From contig NZ_LQXO02000006.1 in the NCBI RefSeq assembly GCF_001639065.2, forward strand, positions 1-64,000: DNA of 64,000 nucleotides, in the 5' to 3' direction. The position numbers and the translations under genes were made by a program. The notes under the pieces were generated by a model. The model was not told the DNA's origin. It was given only the letters and a program-made list of their open reading frames with translations, and did not search any database. The stretch comes from Vibrio barjaei (GTDB taxonomy: Bacteria; Pseudomonadota; Gammaproteobacteria; Enterobacterales; Vibrionaceae). Every line of letters starts with the position of its first letter. Positions within the stretch are counted from its first letter, which is position 1. Below, piece by piece: positions 48,394-57,493 of the stretch.

Positions 48394-48828
48394 ATGACTA
48401 AAATTATCGTTACGTTCATCGTTACTCTCGCGCTCTCGGTCACAGGTTTCTGGTTTTACCAAAGTAATACGCTGAATATGGAGTCCTTCACCGCTTGGCT
48501 TTCACCGAAAGAACCAGAGCCAGCCAAAATGCAACAGGTTGAAATTCAGCTGGAAAATGTACTGGTGCCTATTAACCTGGGCAATCGACAAAGCTTGCTT
48601 TTGCTTGATGTTTCTATGTTTACCCCACAGAAAAATGGCGCATACGTGTATGAGCAATTAAGCCGAATTAAGAACCGCATCATCAAAAAATTCAGCGTCA
48701 AAGAGGCTTCTTATTTCTACAACAAACAGTTTATCTATGTGATTCAAGATGATCTCAAAGATGACTTGGATGAGCTACCGAGCTTACAAGTTGGCGATGT
48801 ACTTGTCACCAAAGCGGTATTTCAATAG
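48394..48828 (+). CDS. fliL: Lateral stator-associated protein FliL (LafF)
   Basis: 144 residues; one N-terminal TM helix (about 4-24) and a periplasmic FliL domain containing VEIQLENVLVPINLGNRQSL and FSVKEASYFYNKQF. Supports stator function under load. 2 bp after fliK. Confidence 0.88.
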   Translation: MTKIIVTFIVTLALSVTGFWFYQSNTLNMESFTAWLSPKEPEPAKMQQVEIQLENVLVPINLGNRQSLLLLDVSMFTPQKNGAYVYEQLSRIKNRIIKKFSVKEASYFYNKQFIYVIQDDLKDDLDELPSLQVGDVLVTKAVFQ

Positions 48829-48837
48829 GTCGCTACT

Positions 48838-49545
48838 ATGTTGATGCAGCCCAAATACCAGCACACCCAAACTAACGACCAAGCAACGTTGCAGGAGTTA
48901 GAAAAATTGGTGCTGCAACAAAACATCAAGCTGATTAACGGACTGCTTTATCAATATCGTTACGCGGTAGATGAAGGAACGTTTGAGGATTTACGGCAAA
49001 CGGCCATGATGACTTTGGTCATCGAACTTAGGAAGTTTGATCATGTTGCTAATGATGATTTTCGACGGGCGGTGGCGGTGCGAATTCGAGGCGAATTAGT
49101 CGATGAACTCAGGCGTCGCGACTATATGGAGCGAGATAAACGCCAATTGGTGAATCGAATTAAGCACGCTGAAAGACAATTAGTTCAGCTGTTGGGAAGA
49201 CAGCCCACTACCAATGAAATTTGTCGTCATTTAGGCATTGAAAGTAATGATTATCAACAAGCGATGACGTTAGTGGATGTGTTTGATGATATTGAGTTGG
49301 AAACGGTGGTGACAGCCGTTCCGGAGACAGACAGAGAAGTGCTTTTTAATGAGGTGAAACAAGTATTGAATACGCTCCCAGAGATGGAGCAGCGCATTCT
49401 TTACTTGGTTTACGTGAAAAGTTTAAGCACCAAAGAGACGGCACTGGTCCTCGATATCAACGAAATCAAAGTGCATCGATTAAAGCACCGAGGTTTAGAC
49501 ATTCTCAAGAGTAGAATGAAGGAGAGTGATGTATGCAAAAACTAA
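48838..49545 (+). CDS. lafS: Lateral flagellar sigma-28 factor (LafS/FliA)
   Basis: 235 residues; sigma region 2 (FEDLRQTAMMTLVIELRKFD, DFRRAVAVRIRGELVDELRR RDY), region 3, and region 4 with a helix-turn-helix (KETALVLDINEIKVHRLKHR). Should direct late genes such as lafA and flgM under FlgM control. The end overlaps motA by 13 bp. Confidence 0.93.
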   Translation: MLMQPKYQHTQTNDQATLQELEKLVLQQNIKLINGLLYQYRYAVDEGTFEDLRQTAMMTLVIELRKFDHVANDDFRRAVAVRIRGELVDELRRRDYMERDKRQLVNRIKHAERQLVQLLGRQPTTNEICRHLGIESNDYQQAMTLVDVFDDIELETVVTAVPETDREVLFNEVKQVLNTLPEMEQRILYLVYVKSLSTKETALVLDINEIKVHRLKHRGLDILKSRMKESDVCKN

Positions 49546-50399
49546 TCGGTATTGTTATCGTGCTGAGTGTTATCTTTGGCGGATTCATTTTTCTTGGTGG
49601 GAAGTTCGAATTTATCTTCAAGCTGTCGGAAATCATCATCATTTTTGGGGCGGCATTTGCCAGCCTATTAATGTCTACTACGTCTGCAACGATGAAACTG
49701 ATGGCTCAACAAGTTGGCATTGCTTTTCGTTCTGCGCCTTATAACAAGGACTATTATCAACAGCTATTATCGTTAATGTTTGAGCTAATCAACACTGCAC
49801 GAGTTCAGAATATCAAAGCATTAGATATCCATGTTGAGAATCCTGATTCAAGTAAAATTTTCAATAAGTATCCAAAGATCACGAGTGACGCTCTCACGAC
49901 TCAATTCATTATTGATTCATTTCGACAAGTAATTACTGGTAAGCAATCGCAACACGTATTGGAAGCATTTCTAGAAGAAGAAATCGAGCATCTGGAGGAT
50001 GAATATACCAAGCCCTCCGAGAAACTGCACGCTACCGCTGAGGCTATGCCGGGACTCGGTATTTTAGCTGCGGTAATGGGGATCATTCTGACGATGCAAG
50101 GCCTTGACGGTGAGATCAGTGAGATTGGTCAGAATATCGCTGGCGCTCTGGTGGGAACATTTACTGGGGTGTTTGGTTGTTATTGTGTGCTTGGACCAAT
50201 GTCTAGCAGTATCAAAGATGTTTCTGAGAATCAGTTAGCGCCACTACTGTGTGTGAAATCAATCCTGTCTGCTTACGCTCAAGGTCAATCGGCACACATG
50301 TGTGCTAATGCTGGACGCAAGAACATCGAAACTCGTTATAAACCGTCATTTGTTGAGCTAGAAAAAGCAGTCGAAGTGCTCAGACAACAGCCTTCATAA
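49533..50399 (+). CDS. motA: Lateral proton-type stator protein MotA (LafT)
   Basis: 288 residues, four TM segments, E. coli-MotA length (about 290) rather than the sodium PomA (about 253). The cytoplasmic loop and MPGLGILAAVMGIILTMQGL (TM3) are typical, as is the TM4 segment GALVGTFTGVFGCYCVLGP. Overlaps the sigma-28 gene. Confidence 0.95.
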   Translation: MQKLIGIVIVLSVIFGGFIFLGGKFEFIFKLSEIIIIFGAAFASLLMSTTSATMKLMAQQVGIAFRSAPYNKDYYQQLLSLMFELINTARVQNIKALDIHVENPDSSKIFNKYPKITSDALTTQFIIDSFRQVITGKQSQHVLEAFLEEEIEHLEDEYTKPSEKLHATAEAMPGLGILAAVMGIILTMQGLDGEISEIGQNIAGALVGTFTGVFGCYCVLGPMSSSIKDVSENQLAPLLCVKSILSAYAQGQSAHMCANAGRKNIETRYKPSFVELEKAVEVLRQQPS

Positions 50400-50415
50400 G
50401 GCTAAGGAGCGAATG

Positions 50416-51384
50416 ATGGAACAACCAAACGTCATCATCAATAAAAAAGGGCGCCGTAAGCGTGGCGAGTTGCAACACGGCGGATGGAAAGTTGCCATGG
50501 CAGATTTGATGATCTCGCTAATGTGTCTTTTCCTCGTGTTGTGGATATTGCAAGTCGTCGATGTGGATGACCAGAAGAAATTGTTGAATTACTTTGCTTA
50601 TGGCAATGATCCCATCATGCACTTAGGAACTAACGAAAGTGGCGGTAACTCAATTAACCCACTGCCATTACCTCATGTAGCAACCTCTCATTACGACGCT
50701 GAGCTGCATCGCATTAATGACACTTCTGTACTTGAGGGTGAGTTTAATAGCCAGCAAGAACTGGAAGTTTTGGCGCAGCGAGTTAAACAAGAGTTATCCG
50801 GTATTGATGCCCTCGGTAGCGTCAGTGTGTTCGTAACACCTCAAGGCGTGAAGTTAGTCATCGCAGACTCTGATAAAGGCCCGATGTTTTTCCGAGGTGG
50901 CGCCAAGGTAACGCCTTTCTATCAAGACTTATTGCTGAACTTAGCCGGATTACTAGAAAAAATCGAAAACAAAATGATTATCACCGGACACACGGATGCA
51001 AGTCGTTATAAAGGAAGTCGAATGACTAACTGGGAGCTTTCTAGCAATCGTGCTAATAGTGCCCGTTACTATTTGGATAAGGGTGGTCTTCAAGAGCGCC
51101 ATATTTTTCAAGTAACGGGAATGAGTGATACGGCACCTATTGACTTTAATAATGCCAAATCCGGTATTAACCGCCGTATCGAGTTGTATATTTTAACCGC
51201 TGAAACTTTGGCGCAATTGAACAAGGTTTACAAAGCCTTTGCCTTAGAACAAGCGACCAGACCTTCGCCACTGGCAGAAAAAGAACTCGACACAGTTTTA
51301 CGAGAATCGCACCGTAAGGCGCTGCAACAAGCAGAATATAATCAGCCAGTTACATCATTTGAAGTGATGAATCGTTATGACTGA
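50416..51384 (+). CDS. motB: Lateral proton-type stator protein MotB (LafU)
   Basis: 322 residues from the ATG at 50416 (AAGGAG 6 bp upstream; an ATG at 50413 is 3 bp earlier). One TM helix holds the proton-carrying Asp30 in WKVAMADLMISLMCLFLVLW. The C-terminal OmpA-like peptidoglycan-binding domain has MIITGHTDASRYKGSRMTNW and GINRRIELYIL. Overlaps the next gene by 8 bp. Confidence 0.94.
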   Translation: MEQPNVIINKKGRRKRGELQHGGWKVAMADLMISLMCLFLVLWILQVVDVDDQKKLLNYFAYGNDPIMHLGTNESGGNSINPLPLPHVATSHYDAELHRINDTSVLEGEFNSQQELEVLAQRVKQELSGIDALGSVSVFVTPQGVKLVIADSDKGPMFFRGGAKVTPFYQDLLLNLAGLLEKIENKMIITGHTDASRYKGSRMTNWELSSNRANSARYYLDKGGLQERHIFQVTGMSDTAPIDFNNAKSGINRRIELYILTAETLAQLNKVYKAFALEQATRPSPLAEKELDTVLRESHRKALQQAEYNQPVTSFEVMNRYD

Positions 51385-51667
51385 ACTCATTCACTCTGTG
51401 CTGAACATGCGAAAGTGCTTAGCCTGGTTAGTGGTTATAGATTATGTATTAATTGGTTTTTACGTCTATTTGGCAACGAGTTTAGTATATTTTGATGTTT
51501 TTCTTATTGGGGTTTTGATCGCACTGTACAATATCCTGTTGGTGACCGTTGTCGTCAATCAGCCGCCAGGCTTTATTTCACTGGATAGAGATAAGCACCT
51601 TGTTATCCCAATCTGCTTTGCAACTTTTCTTGGTTGCACCATCGTTGTTTTGACCGTTTTCTGGTGA
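51377..51667 (+). CDS. Small membrane protein coupled to motB, unknown function
   Basis: 96 residues with three hydrophobic helices (about 13-32, 38-58, 73-94) separated by a short loop QPPGFISLDRDKH. It overlaps motB by 8 bp, so it is translationally coupled to the lateral stator genes. I do not recognise a family. The position suggests an accessory role in the motor or its regulation, but that is inference. Confidence 0.75.
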   Translation: MTELIHSVLNMRKCLAWLVVIDYVLIGFYVYLATSLVYFDVFLIGVLIALYNILLVTVVVNQPPGFISLDRDKHLVIPICFATFLGCTIVVLTVFW

Positions 51668-51689
51668 TTTTTTGGTACTATTTCAAAGA

Positions 51690-51713
51690 TTTTTGCCAAC
51701 AGCGTTGCAAAAA
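51690..51713 (+). terminator. Weak candidate terminator at the end of the laf operon
   Basis: TTTTTGC and GCAAAAA pair around an interior AAC/GTT stem with one bulge. The sequence after it has no long T run, so it may be only partial. Confidence 0.35.
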
Positions 51714-51767
51714 TAACCATTTAGGCCTAAGTTGTAATGGTAGTGTAATAAAAAGGAGTGTTTGCCT

Positions 51768-51866
51768 ATGCATCAAGAAATGATTCAACCTTCCAACCTC
51801 GGCGTTATTAGTCGCACTTGCCTGTTCTCTCTCGGTACAGTGGTAGCCATTCTGGCTATGCTCTAA
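51768..51866 (+). CDS. Possible 32-residue membrane peptide
   Basis: ORF of 32 codons preceded by AAAAGGAG 9 bp before the ATG, a good ribosome site. The product begins MHQEMIQPSNLGVISRTC and has one hydrophobic helix (about residues 16-32), ending in AMLstop. No family recognised. Confidence 0.5.
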   Translation: MHQEMIQPSNLGVISRTCLFSLGTVVAILAML

Positions 51867-51985
51867 TAACTTAGACTTCTTAGGGGACAGCCCAAACGCA
51901 GACACTTTGTTTAGTAGATGGGCGTTCCTCTAGGCAACGTAAATCGTTCATCCTTTTCTCTTCCTGTTATAGAACTTCTTTTTTC

Positions 51986-52023
51986 TAATACCCATACTTT
52001 TCGTTAATACCCACACTTTTCGT
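51986..52023 (+). repeat. Two tandem 19-bp repeats upstream of selO
   Basis: TAATACCCAYACTTTTCGT occurs twice head to tail with one mismatch. It ends just before the -35 zone of a -10 box TATACT (52049-52054); the -35 is weak (TTGTTT). This suggests an activator site for selO. Confidence 0.55.
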
Positions 52024-52091
52024 TTGTTTTCTATCCACTGTGACTCGCTATACTCTAAGTAATTGTTATTAAGACTTGTATAGAGCCGCCT

Positions 52092-53549
52092 ATGTTTTCG
52101 CTGGATTCATTATCCGTTTCTCATCGCTTTTTAGCTCTGCCGAATAGCTTTTACACCCAAGTTGAACCGACACCTCTCGACAATCCTCGTTGGGTTGCAT
52201 GGAATCAAGAACTGGCAGGTGAACTCGGGTTTCCAGAGGTGGTTGAAGATGAACCTGCCTTACTTGATGTGCTCTCGGGCAGTGTATCGAATGAGCATAT
52301 CAAGCCGCTGGCAATGAAATACGCGGGTCATCAGTTTGGTATTTATAACCCTGATTTAGGTGACGGTCGTGGTTTGCTGCTGGGGGAAGTCGCAGGAAAA
52401 TCAGGGCAGATTTTCGATCTTCATCTCAAGGGCGCGGGTCAAACACCGTATTCGCGTATGGGGGATGGTCGGGCGGTTCTACGCTCGACAATTCGAGAGT
52501 ATTTGTGCAGCGAAGCCATGGCAGGGTTAGGTATTCCCACCACTAGAGCATTGGCAATGATGGTCAGCGATACGCCTGTGTATCGAGAACAAGTGGAGCA
52601 GGGGGCGTTATTGGTGCGTGCTGCCGACACGCATATTCGCTTTGGTCATTTTGAACATTTCTTTTATACCGGTCAGCATGAGCAGCTTCGTCTGTTGGCT
52701 GATAAAGTAATAGAGTGGTACTTCCCTGATTGTTTAGACGCTGACAAGCCCTATGTTGTGTTCTTCGCTGAAGTTGTTCGATTAACCGCAGAAATGATTG
52801 CTCACTGGCAAGCCAAAGGGTTTGCTCATGGGGTGATGAACACCGATAACATGTCGATATTGGGTCAGACATTTGACTATGGCCCGTTTGGATTTATGGA
52901 TGACTACGAACCGGGTTATATCTGTAATCACTCCGACTACCAAGGCCGTTATGCGTTCGACAATCAACCGTCCATAGCGATGTGGAATCTCACCGCGTTA
53001 GCTCATGCTTTGTCTCCACTTATCGATAGAGAAGACTTAGATCATGGATTGGAAACCTTTACGCCAATCTTGCAGACAGAGTACAGTTGCCAAATGCGCG
53101 ACAAGTTTGGGTTGTCGACCAAGCAGAGTGAGGATGGAGATTTCTTTAATCGAAGCTTTGACCTCATGGAAAGTGAAAAAGTTGATTACACCCGATTCTT
53201 CAGAGCTCTATCGAATATCGATAGAAGCGGTATTGCCCCTGTTGTTGACCTGTTTATTGATCGAGCTAAAGCGCAAGCGTGGGTAGAAAGCTACCTGCTA
53301 CGTTGTATGTTAGAAAATGATTCCGAAGCCGAGCGCTGCCGAAAAATGCGTTTAGCGAATCCAAAGTATATTCTCAGAAATTATTTAGCCCAACAGGCCA
53401 TAGAACTTGCCGAGAAAGGCGACTTTTCACTGGTTCATCAGTTGGCGGATTTACTTAAATTCCCTTACGAGGAGCAAGCAGAACATGAAGAATTTGCCAA
53501 ACTTCCACCTGAATGGGGTAAACGTATGGAAATCAGTTGCTCATCATAA
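52092..53549 (+). CDS. selO: Protein AMPylator SelO (YdiU/UPF0061 family)
   Basis: 485 residues; pseudokinase fold that transfers AMP to Ser, Thr or Tyr of target proteins and is linked to redox stress. Conserved blocks: [67 protein letters not shown] (metal site). It ends MEISCSS; the Cys two residues before the C-terminus is where selenocysteine is found in animal SelO. Confidence 0.95.
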   Translation: MFSLDSLSVSHRFLALPNSFYTQVEPTPLDNPRWVAWNQELAGELGFPEVVEDEPALLDVLSGSVSNEHIKPLAMKYAGHQFGIYNPDLGDGRGLLLGEVAGKSGQIFDLHLKGAGQTPYSRMGDGRAVLRSTIREYLCSEAMAGLGIPTTRALAMMVSDTPVYREQVEQGALLVRAADTHIRFGHFEHFFYTGQHEQLRLLADKVIEWYFPDCLDADKPYVVFFAEVVRLTAEMIAHWQAKGFAHGVMNTDNMSILGQTFDYGPFGFMDDYEPGYICNHSDYQGRYAFDNQPSIAMWNLTALAHALSPLIDREDLDHGLETFTPILQTEYSCQMRDKFGLSTKQSEDGDFFNRSFDLMESEKVDYTRFFRALSNIDRSGIAPVVDLFIDRAKAQAWVESYLLRCMLENDSEAERCRKMRLANPKYILRNYLAQQAIELAEKGDFSLVHQLADLLKFPYEEQAEHEEFAKLPPEWGKRMEISCSS

Positions 53550-53710
53550 AGATGAATGAATTTGTTAACCCTTTATGGCTAAAAAGTATCATCATGTCAT
53601 TTTTGTGACCTTGCGCAAATTCGAGCTGCAAATTTTATAAACGAATCAATAATAAAATTTCCCCTAAAGCCTTACACTATAGGGAGTAAGTGCAGACTTA
53701 AGGAAATAAA

Positions 53711-54439
53711 ATGCAGGCTAAGACGCACATTTTGGTTGTAGATGACGATGAAGAGATCCGTCTCTTACTCGATGAGTATTTGACGAAATCTGGCTTTCAA
53801 GTTTCTACTGCTGAAGATGGGGTAGAAATGGAGCTGTTCATTAAGGCTAAAGGCTACCCGGATCTTATCCTGCTTGACGTCATGCTACCGGGAGACGATG
53901 GCTTTACTCTTTGTCAGCGTGTTCGACGAGATTCGCAAGTGCCAATTATTATGCTGACCGCAGTATCCGATGAAACCGATCAAATTATTGGTTTAGAAAT
54001 CGGTGCTGACGATTACATTGCGAAACCATTTAGTCCGCGTCAGTTGATGGCTCGAATTAAAGCGCTATTGCGTCGGACTCATCTCAATGGCGATAAGGCA
54101 GAAGAAACGCCACCAAGAACGATCGATTTTGGCGACTGGCATTTGGATACCATTGCTCATCGTATGACCAATAAGGTGAATGGCCGCACGCATGATCTAT
54201 CCGGTAGTGACTTTGCGTTGCTAATGCTGTTTTTGTCGCGCCCGAATGAAATTCTTGACCGCGATACTATTTCGTTTGCAACTCGTGGCCGTGAAGCGCT
54301 GCCTTACGAACGTGGTATTGACGTTCAGTTAAGCCGAATTCGAAATCGATTAGGCACCAGTAAAAACTTTCCTCACTACATTAAAACCATGCGTGGTAAT
54401 GGGTATATTCTGTCTGTCCCAGTGGAATATGGCCAATAA
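53711..54439 (+). CDS. OmpR-family response regulator
   Basis: 242 residues. Receiver domain has an acidic pocket (DDDEE) and phospho-acceptor Asp56 in LILLDVMLPGDDG, with Lys in YIAKPFSPRQL. A winged-helix DNA-binding domain follows (LMLFLSRPNEILDRDTISF; RGIDVQLSRIRNRLGT; KTMRGNGYILS). 3 bp before the kinase gene. With the sugar-binding protein downstream it resembles the glucose-sensing GltR-GtrS type pair, so I infer a carbohydrate signal. Confidence 0.92.
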   Translation: MQAKTHILVVDDDEEIRLLLDEYLTKSGFQVSTAEDGVEMELFIKAKGYPDLILLDVMLPGDDGFTLCQRVRRDSQVPIIMLTAVSDETDQIIGLEIGADDYIAKPFSPRQLMARIKALLRRTHLNGDKAEETPPRTIDFGDWHLDTIAHRMTNKVNGRTHDLSGSDFALLMLFLSRPNEILDRDTISFATRGREALPYERGIDVQLSRIRNRLGTSKNFPHYIKTMRGNGYILSVPVEYGQ

Positions 54440-54442
54440 CAC

Positions 54443-55897
54443 ATGTCTCGAACTCATTGGCTAAAGCGTTTTAGCCCTAACTCTTTAGTCGCGAGAACAC
54501 TGCTGCTGACGCTGTTGGCAGTCGTGTGCTCTCAAGGTGTACTCACGGCAATTTGGTACCAAAAAACCAAGCAAGATGAGCTATCTGGTATTCGTGATAC
54601 CTCTGCTAGTATGGCGACCATGTTCGCCTCAACGGTGACCTTTTTCCAAAAACTCCCGATTAAATATCGCCATATTGTTCTCGACCAGATACGTAATATG
54701 GGTGGTACTCGTTTCTTCGTTTCATTCAATAAAGAAGAGCTTATCGTTGACCCGATTCCAGACACACCGCTTAAACTGGCGTCTATGGATTCGGTGACTA
54801 AAGTGCTGGAAGAGAAGCTACCGACCATAGAAGCTGTAAAGGTGAATTTCTCGAAAGCAGAGAATTTACGACTGCTTAAAAACGATATTTTTATTAAGGA
54901 TCTGCCTAAGTCTTGGGCGCACCATACGTTAACGCTAGGTCCACTAGACCCGCCGATTCTGGTAGTCCAATTGAAGCTTAATCAAGATGAGTGGATCTAT
55001 ATCGCGGCTTTATTGCCTTCGCCATATATTCAGCTCGAAGACACCATGCTGACTCAAGATCAAATGGTGTTCTTATTTACTTCTACAACCTTGCTGCTGA
55101 TTCTGACTTTCCTTTTGGTTCGTGCTCAAGTTAAACCTTTGAGAAGGTTGGCTAAAGCTGCGAATGAAATGAGTATGGATATCGACCAGCCACCTTTAAG
55201 AGAAGCTGGCGCTTCTGAACTCGTGACGGCAACGCGTGCATTTAACCGTATGCAGACACGAATTCGCCAGTATGTATCTGACCGTGAACACCTGTTTTCC
55301 TCTATCTCTCACGATTTGAAAACGCCTATTACACGTTTAAGGCTGAGAGCAGAGCTTCTGGATGATGATGTCAGGCGAGACAAGTTTAACCAAGACCTTG
55401 ATGACCTTGAAATGATGGTGAAAGGCGCGCTGCAGTGTGTGCGTGATACGGATTTACATGAGAACAATGCCTACATTGACCTCAATGAGATGATTCGCAG
55501 TGTTTCAGAGACGCATAACCAAGTTCATACTTTGGTTAGTTTCACCGCGTTTCCCATGGAGCCTGTGGTTGTTAAGCCACTAGCCATTAAACGAGTGCTG
55601 ACTAACCTAATCGATAATGCGGTTAAATATGGCAACCGAGCATTTGTCAGCATTGAAGAGAATCCCAAATGGATCATCATTACCATTTTGGATAAAGGTC
55701 CAGGTATTCCGGAAGCTCGCATCGAAGAAGTGTTCGAGCCATATGTTCGCATTGCGACGGATAAAGAAGGACATGGTTTAGGTTTGGGGATCTGTCGCAG
55801 TATTTTGCACGGTCTTGGCGGCGATTTGATCATTCGCAATGCAGATTTTGGTGGGTTAGAAGTACAGGTGTTTATTCCGCCCAACCTAGAGGCCTAA
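54443..55897 (+). CDS. Membrane sensor histidine kinase partner
   Basis: 484 residues; TM1 about 15-35, periplasmic sensor of about 165 residues, TM2 about 208-230, HAMP, DHp with His290 in FSSISHDLKTPITRLRLRAE, and HATPase_c with NLIDNAVKYG, DKGPGIPEARIEEVF and GHGLGLGICRSIL. EnvZ-like layout. Confidence 0.92.
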   Translation: MSRTHWLKRFSPNSLVARTLLLTLLAVVCSQGVLTAIWYQKTKQDELSGIRDTSASMATMFASTVTFFQKLPIKYRHIVLDQIRNMGGTRFFVSFNKEELIVDPIPDTPLKLASMDSVTKVLEEKLPTIEAVKVNFSKAENLRLLKNDIFIKDLPKSWAHHTLTLGPLDPPILVVQLKLNQDEWIYIAALLPSPYIQLEDTMLTQDQMVFLFTSTTLLLILTFLLVRAQVKPLRRLAKAANEMSMDIDQPPLREAGASELVTATRAFNRMQTRIRQYVSDREHLFSSISHDLKTPITRLRLRAELLDDDVRRDKFNQDLDDLEMMVKGALQCVRDTDLHENNAYIDLNEMIRSVSETHNQVHTLVSFTAFPMEPVVVKPLAIKRVLTNLIDNAVKYGNRAFVSIEENPKWIIITILDKGPGIPEARIEEVFEPYVRIATDKEGHGLGLGICRSILHGLGGDLIIRNADFGGLEVQVFIPPNLEA

Positions 55898-55955
55898 GCG
55901 AGCTAGCTATTGAATTAACGTCAGACTGAGCGTTAAAGTCACTGAACCCAATAAC

Positions 55956-55979
55956 TCGATATCACCATGGTGATATCGA
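55956..55979. promoter_or_regulatory. Perfect 24-bp palindrome upstream of the sugar-binding protein gene
   Basis: TCGATATCACCA is followed directly by its reverse complement, with no spacer and no mismatch. It ends 22 bp before the ATG at 56002, so it overlaps the likely leader or promoter. A homodimeric repressor or activator operator is the best explanation. Confidence 0.6.
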
Positions 55980-56001
55980 TGCACAGATAACGGCAACAAA
56001 T

Positions 56002-57252
56002 ATGCGTAAATCACTACTAGCTTTACTGCTTACTTCCACAATCTTTCCTACTTTTCTGCAAGCGAGTGAAGTCGAGGTGTTGCACTGGTGGACATCTGGC
56101 GGTGAAGCTAAATCGGTTCAAATCCTAAAACAGAAATTGGAGCAGCGAGGTTATACTTGGAAGGACTTTGCCATTGCTGGTGGCGGTGGTGAGAGCGCTA
56201 TGACAGTACTGAAAACTCGAGCGGTATCGGGTAATCCTCCATCAGCTGCTCAGATTAAAGGTGAGGATATTCAAGAGTGGGGAGGTTTAGGTTTTCTGAC
56301 CAATCTTGATGATGTAGCCAAAGCTGATGGCTGGGATGAGGTATTGCCACCTGTTGTAGCAGAAGGCATGAAGTACGATGGCAAATATGTTGCTGTTCCA
56401 GTCAATATCCACCGAGTTAACTGGCTCTGGGTCAATCCACAAGTACTAAAAAAATCGGGAGTGGATGCGGTTCCAGAGACTCTAGAACAGTTCTTTGCTG
56501 CCGCAGAAAAAATCAAAGCTGCGGGTTTCACACCGCTTGCCAATGGCAGTGGCCCTTGGCAAGACACAACACTATTTGAAACCATCGCCCTTGCGGTACT
56601 AGGGCCTGACGATTTTCGACAAGCGTTTGTCAATCTAGATATGGATACTTTGTCGAGCAACAAAATGGCGAAGGTGTTTGAGACGTTCGGCCGAATGCGT
56701 GAATACATGGATGAGGACGTCCAAGGTCGAGAGTGGAACGTGGCAACCAACCGAGTACTTAATGGTCAGGCAGCTATGCAGATCATGGGAGATTGGGCCA
56801 AGGGTGAATTTACCGCCGCAGGAAAAATTCCGGGTAAAGATTACCTTTGTGTTCCCGCGCCGGGTACTAAAGGACAATTCATCCAGAACGTCGACAGTTT
56901 CGCCTTCTTTGATATCAAAGACGAAGCAGAAGTGAACGCCCAGAAAGCGCTCGCCAGAACCATCATGGATAAGCAGTTCCAAGAAGTGTTTAACTTGAAT
57001 AAGGGCTCTTTCCCAGTTCGAACCGATATGGATATGCACGGTTTTGATAAGTGCGCTCTGGATTCCAGAAAAACATTTGAGCAAAGCATCGAAAATGGCG
57101 GTTTAGTACCTAGTATGTCGCAAAATATGGCGACAACGAGTTATGTACTGGGTGCGATTACGGATGTAGTCTCCAACTTTTTTAACGATCCAAAAGCTGA
57201 CCCGAAGAAAGCTGCTCACAAATTAGCGAAAGCGGTTAAAGCGGCTATCTAG
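56002..57252 (+). CDS. Carbohydrate ABC-type substrate-binding protein (orphan)
   Basis: 416 residues; signal peptide cut after LQA, extracellular solute-binding family 1 fold with [20 protein letters not shown] and [15 protein letters not shown], similar to glucose/mannose-binding proteins of the GtsA type. No permease or ATPase gene is adjacent; the neighbours are a two-component system and a terminator. It may feed a transporter encoded elsewhere or act as a sensor partner of the kinase. The ribosome site is weak. Confidence 0.88.
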   Translation: MRKSLLALLLTSTIFPTFLQASEVEVLHWWTSGGEAKSVQILKQKLEQRGYTWKDFAIAGGGGESAMTVLKTRAVSGNPPSAAQIKGEDIQEWGGLGFLTNLDDVAKADGWDEVLPPVVAEGMKYDGKYVAVPVNIHRVNWLWVNPQVLKKSGVDAVPETLEQFFAAAEKIKAAGFTPLANGSGPWQDTTLFETIALAVLGPDDFRQAFVNLDMDTLSSNKMAKVFETFGRMREYMDEDVQGREWNVATNRVLNGQAAMQIMGDWAKGEFTAAGKIPGKDYLCVPAPGTKGQFIQNVDSFAFFDIKDEAEVNAQKALARTIMDKQFQEVFNLNKGSFPVRTDMDMHGFDKCALDSRKTFEQSIENGGLVPSMSQNMATTSYVLGAITDVVSNFFNDPKADPKKAAHKLAKAVKAAI

Positions 57253-57288
57253 TAACGGCTTTACCGTTAGAAAAGCGGAGATTGCCAT

Positions 57289-57319
57289 GGGTAGAAATGG
57301 GCTTGTTTCTACCCTTTTT
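57289..57319 (+). terminator. Rho-independent terminator after the sugar-binding protein gene
   Basis: GGGTAGAAA and TTTCTACCC pair around an 8-nt loop followed by TTTTT. Confidence 0.9.
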
Positions 57320-57420
57320 CGTTTAATAAATGTGTCACTTTCCACCCATTTCAAAGGCTCGTTCTACACTTGATAATAAAGATCTATTATAACTTGTTGT
57401 AATTATAGATTTTTTTTGAT

Positions 57421-57436
57421 TGGCATCGTTATTGCT
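57421..57436 (+). promoter_or_regulatory. Sigma-54 promoter of dctP
   Basis: TGGCAT-CGTTA-TTGCT matches the -24/-12 consensus TGGCAC-N5-TTGCT with the GG and GC dinucleotides 10 bp apart. It is 58 bp upstream of dctP; the sigma-54 activator DctD is encoded at the other end of the same locus. Confidence 0.85.
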
Positions 57437-57493
57437 CTAACAAGATTATCAGTACCCATTGATGGGACTGCATTAATCCAAAGGAGAATAATA

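Noticed and set aside
56271..57084. Long reading frames on the minus strand opposite the sugar-binding protein gene
   Set aside because: They mirror the codon pattern of the plus-strand gene, lack ribosome sites and show no domain.
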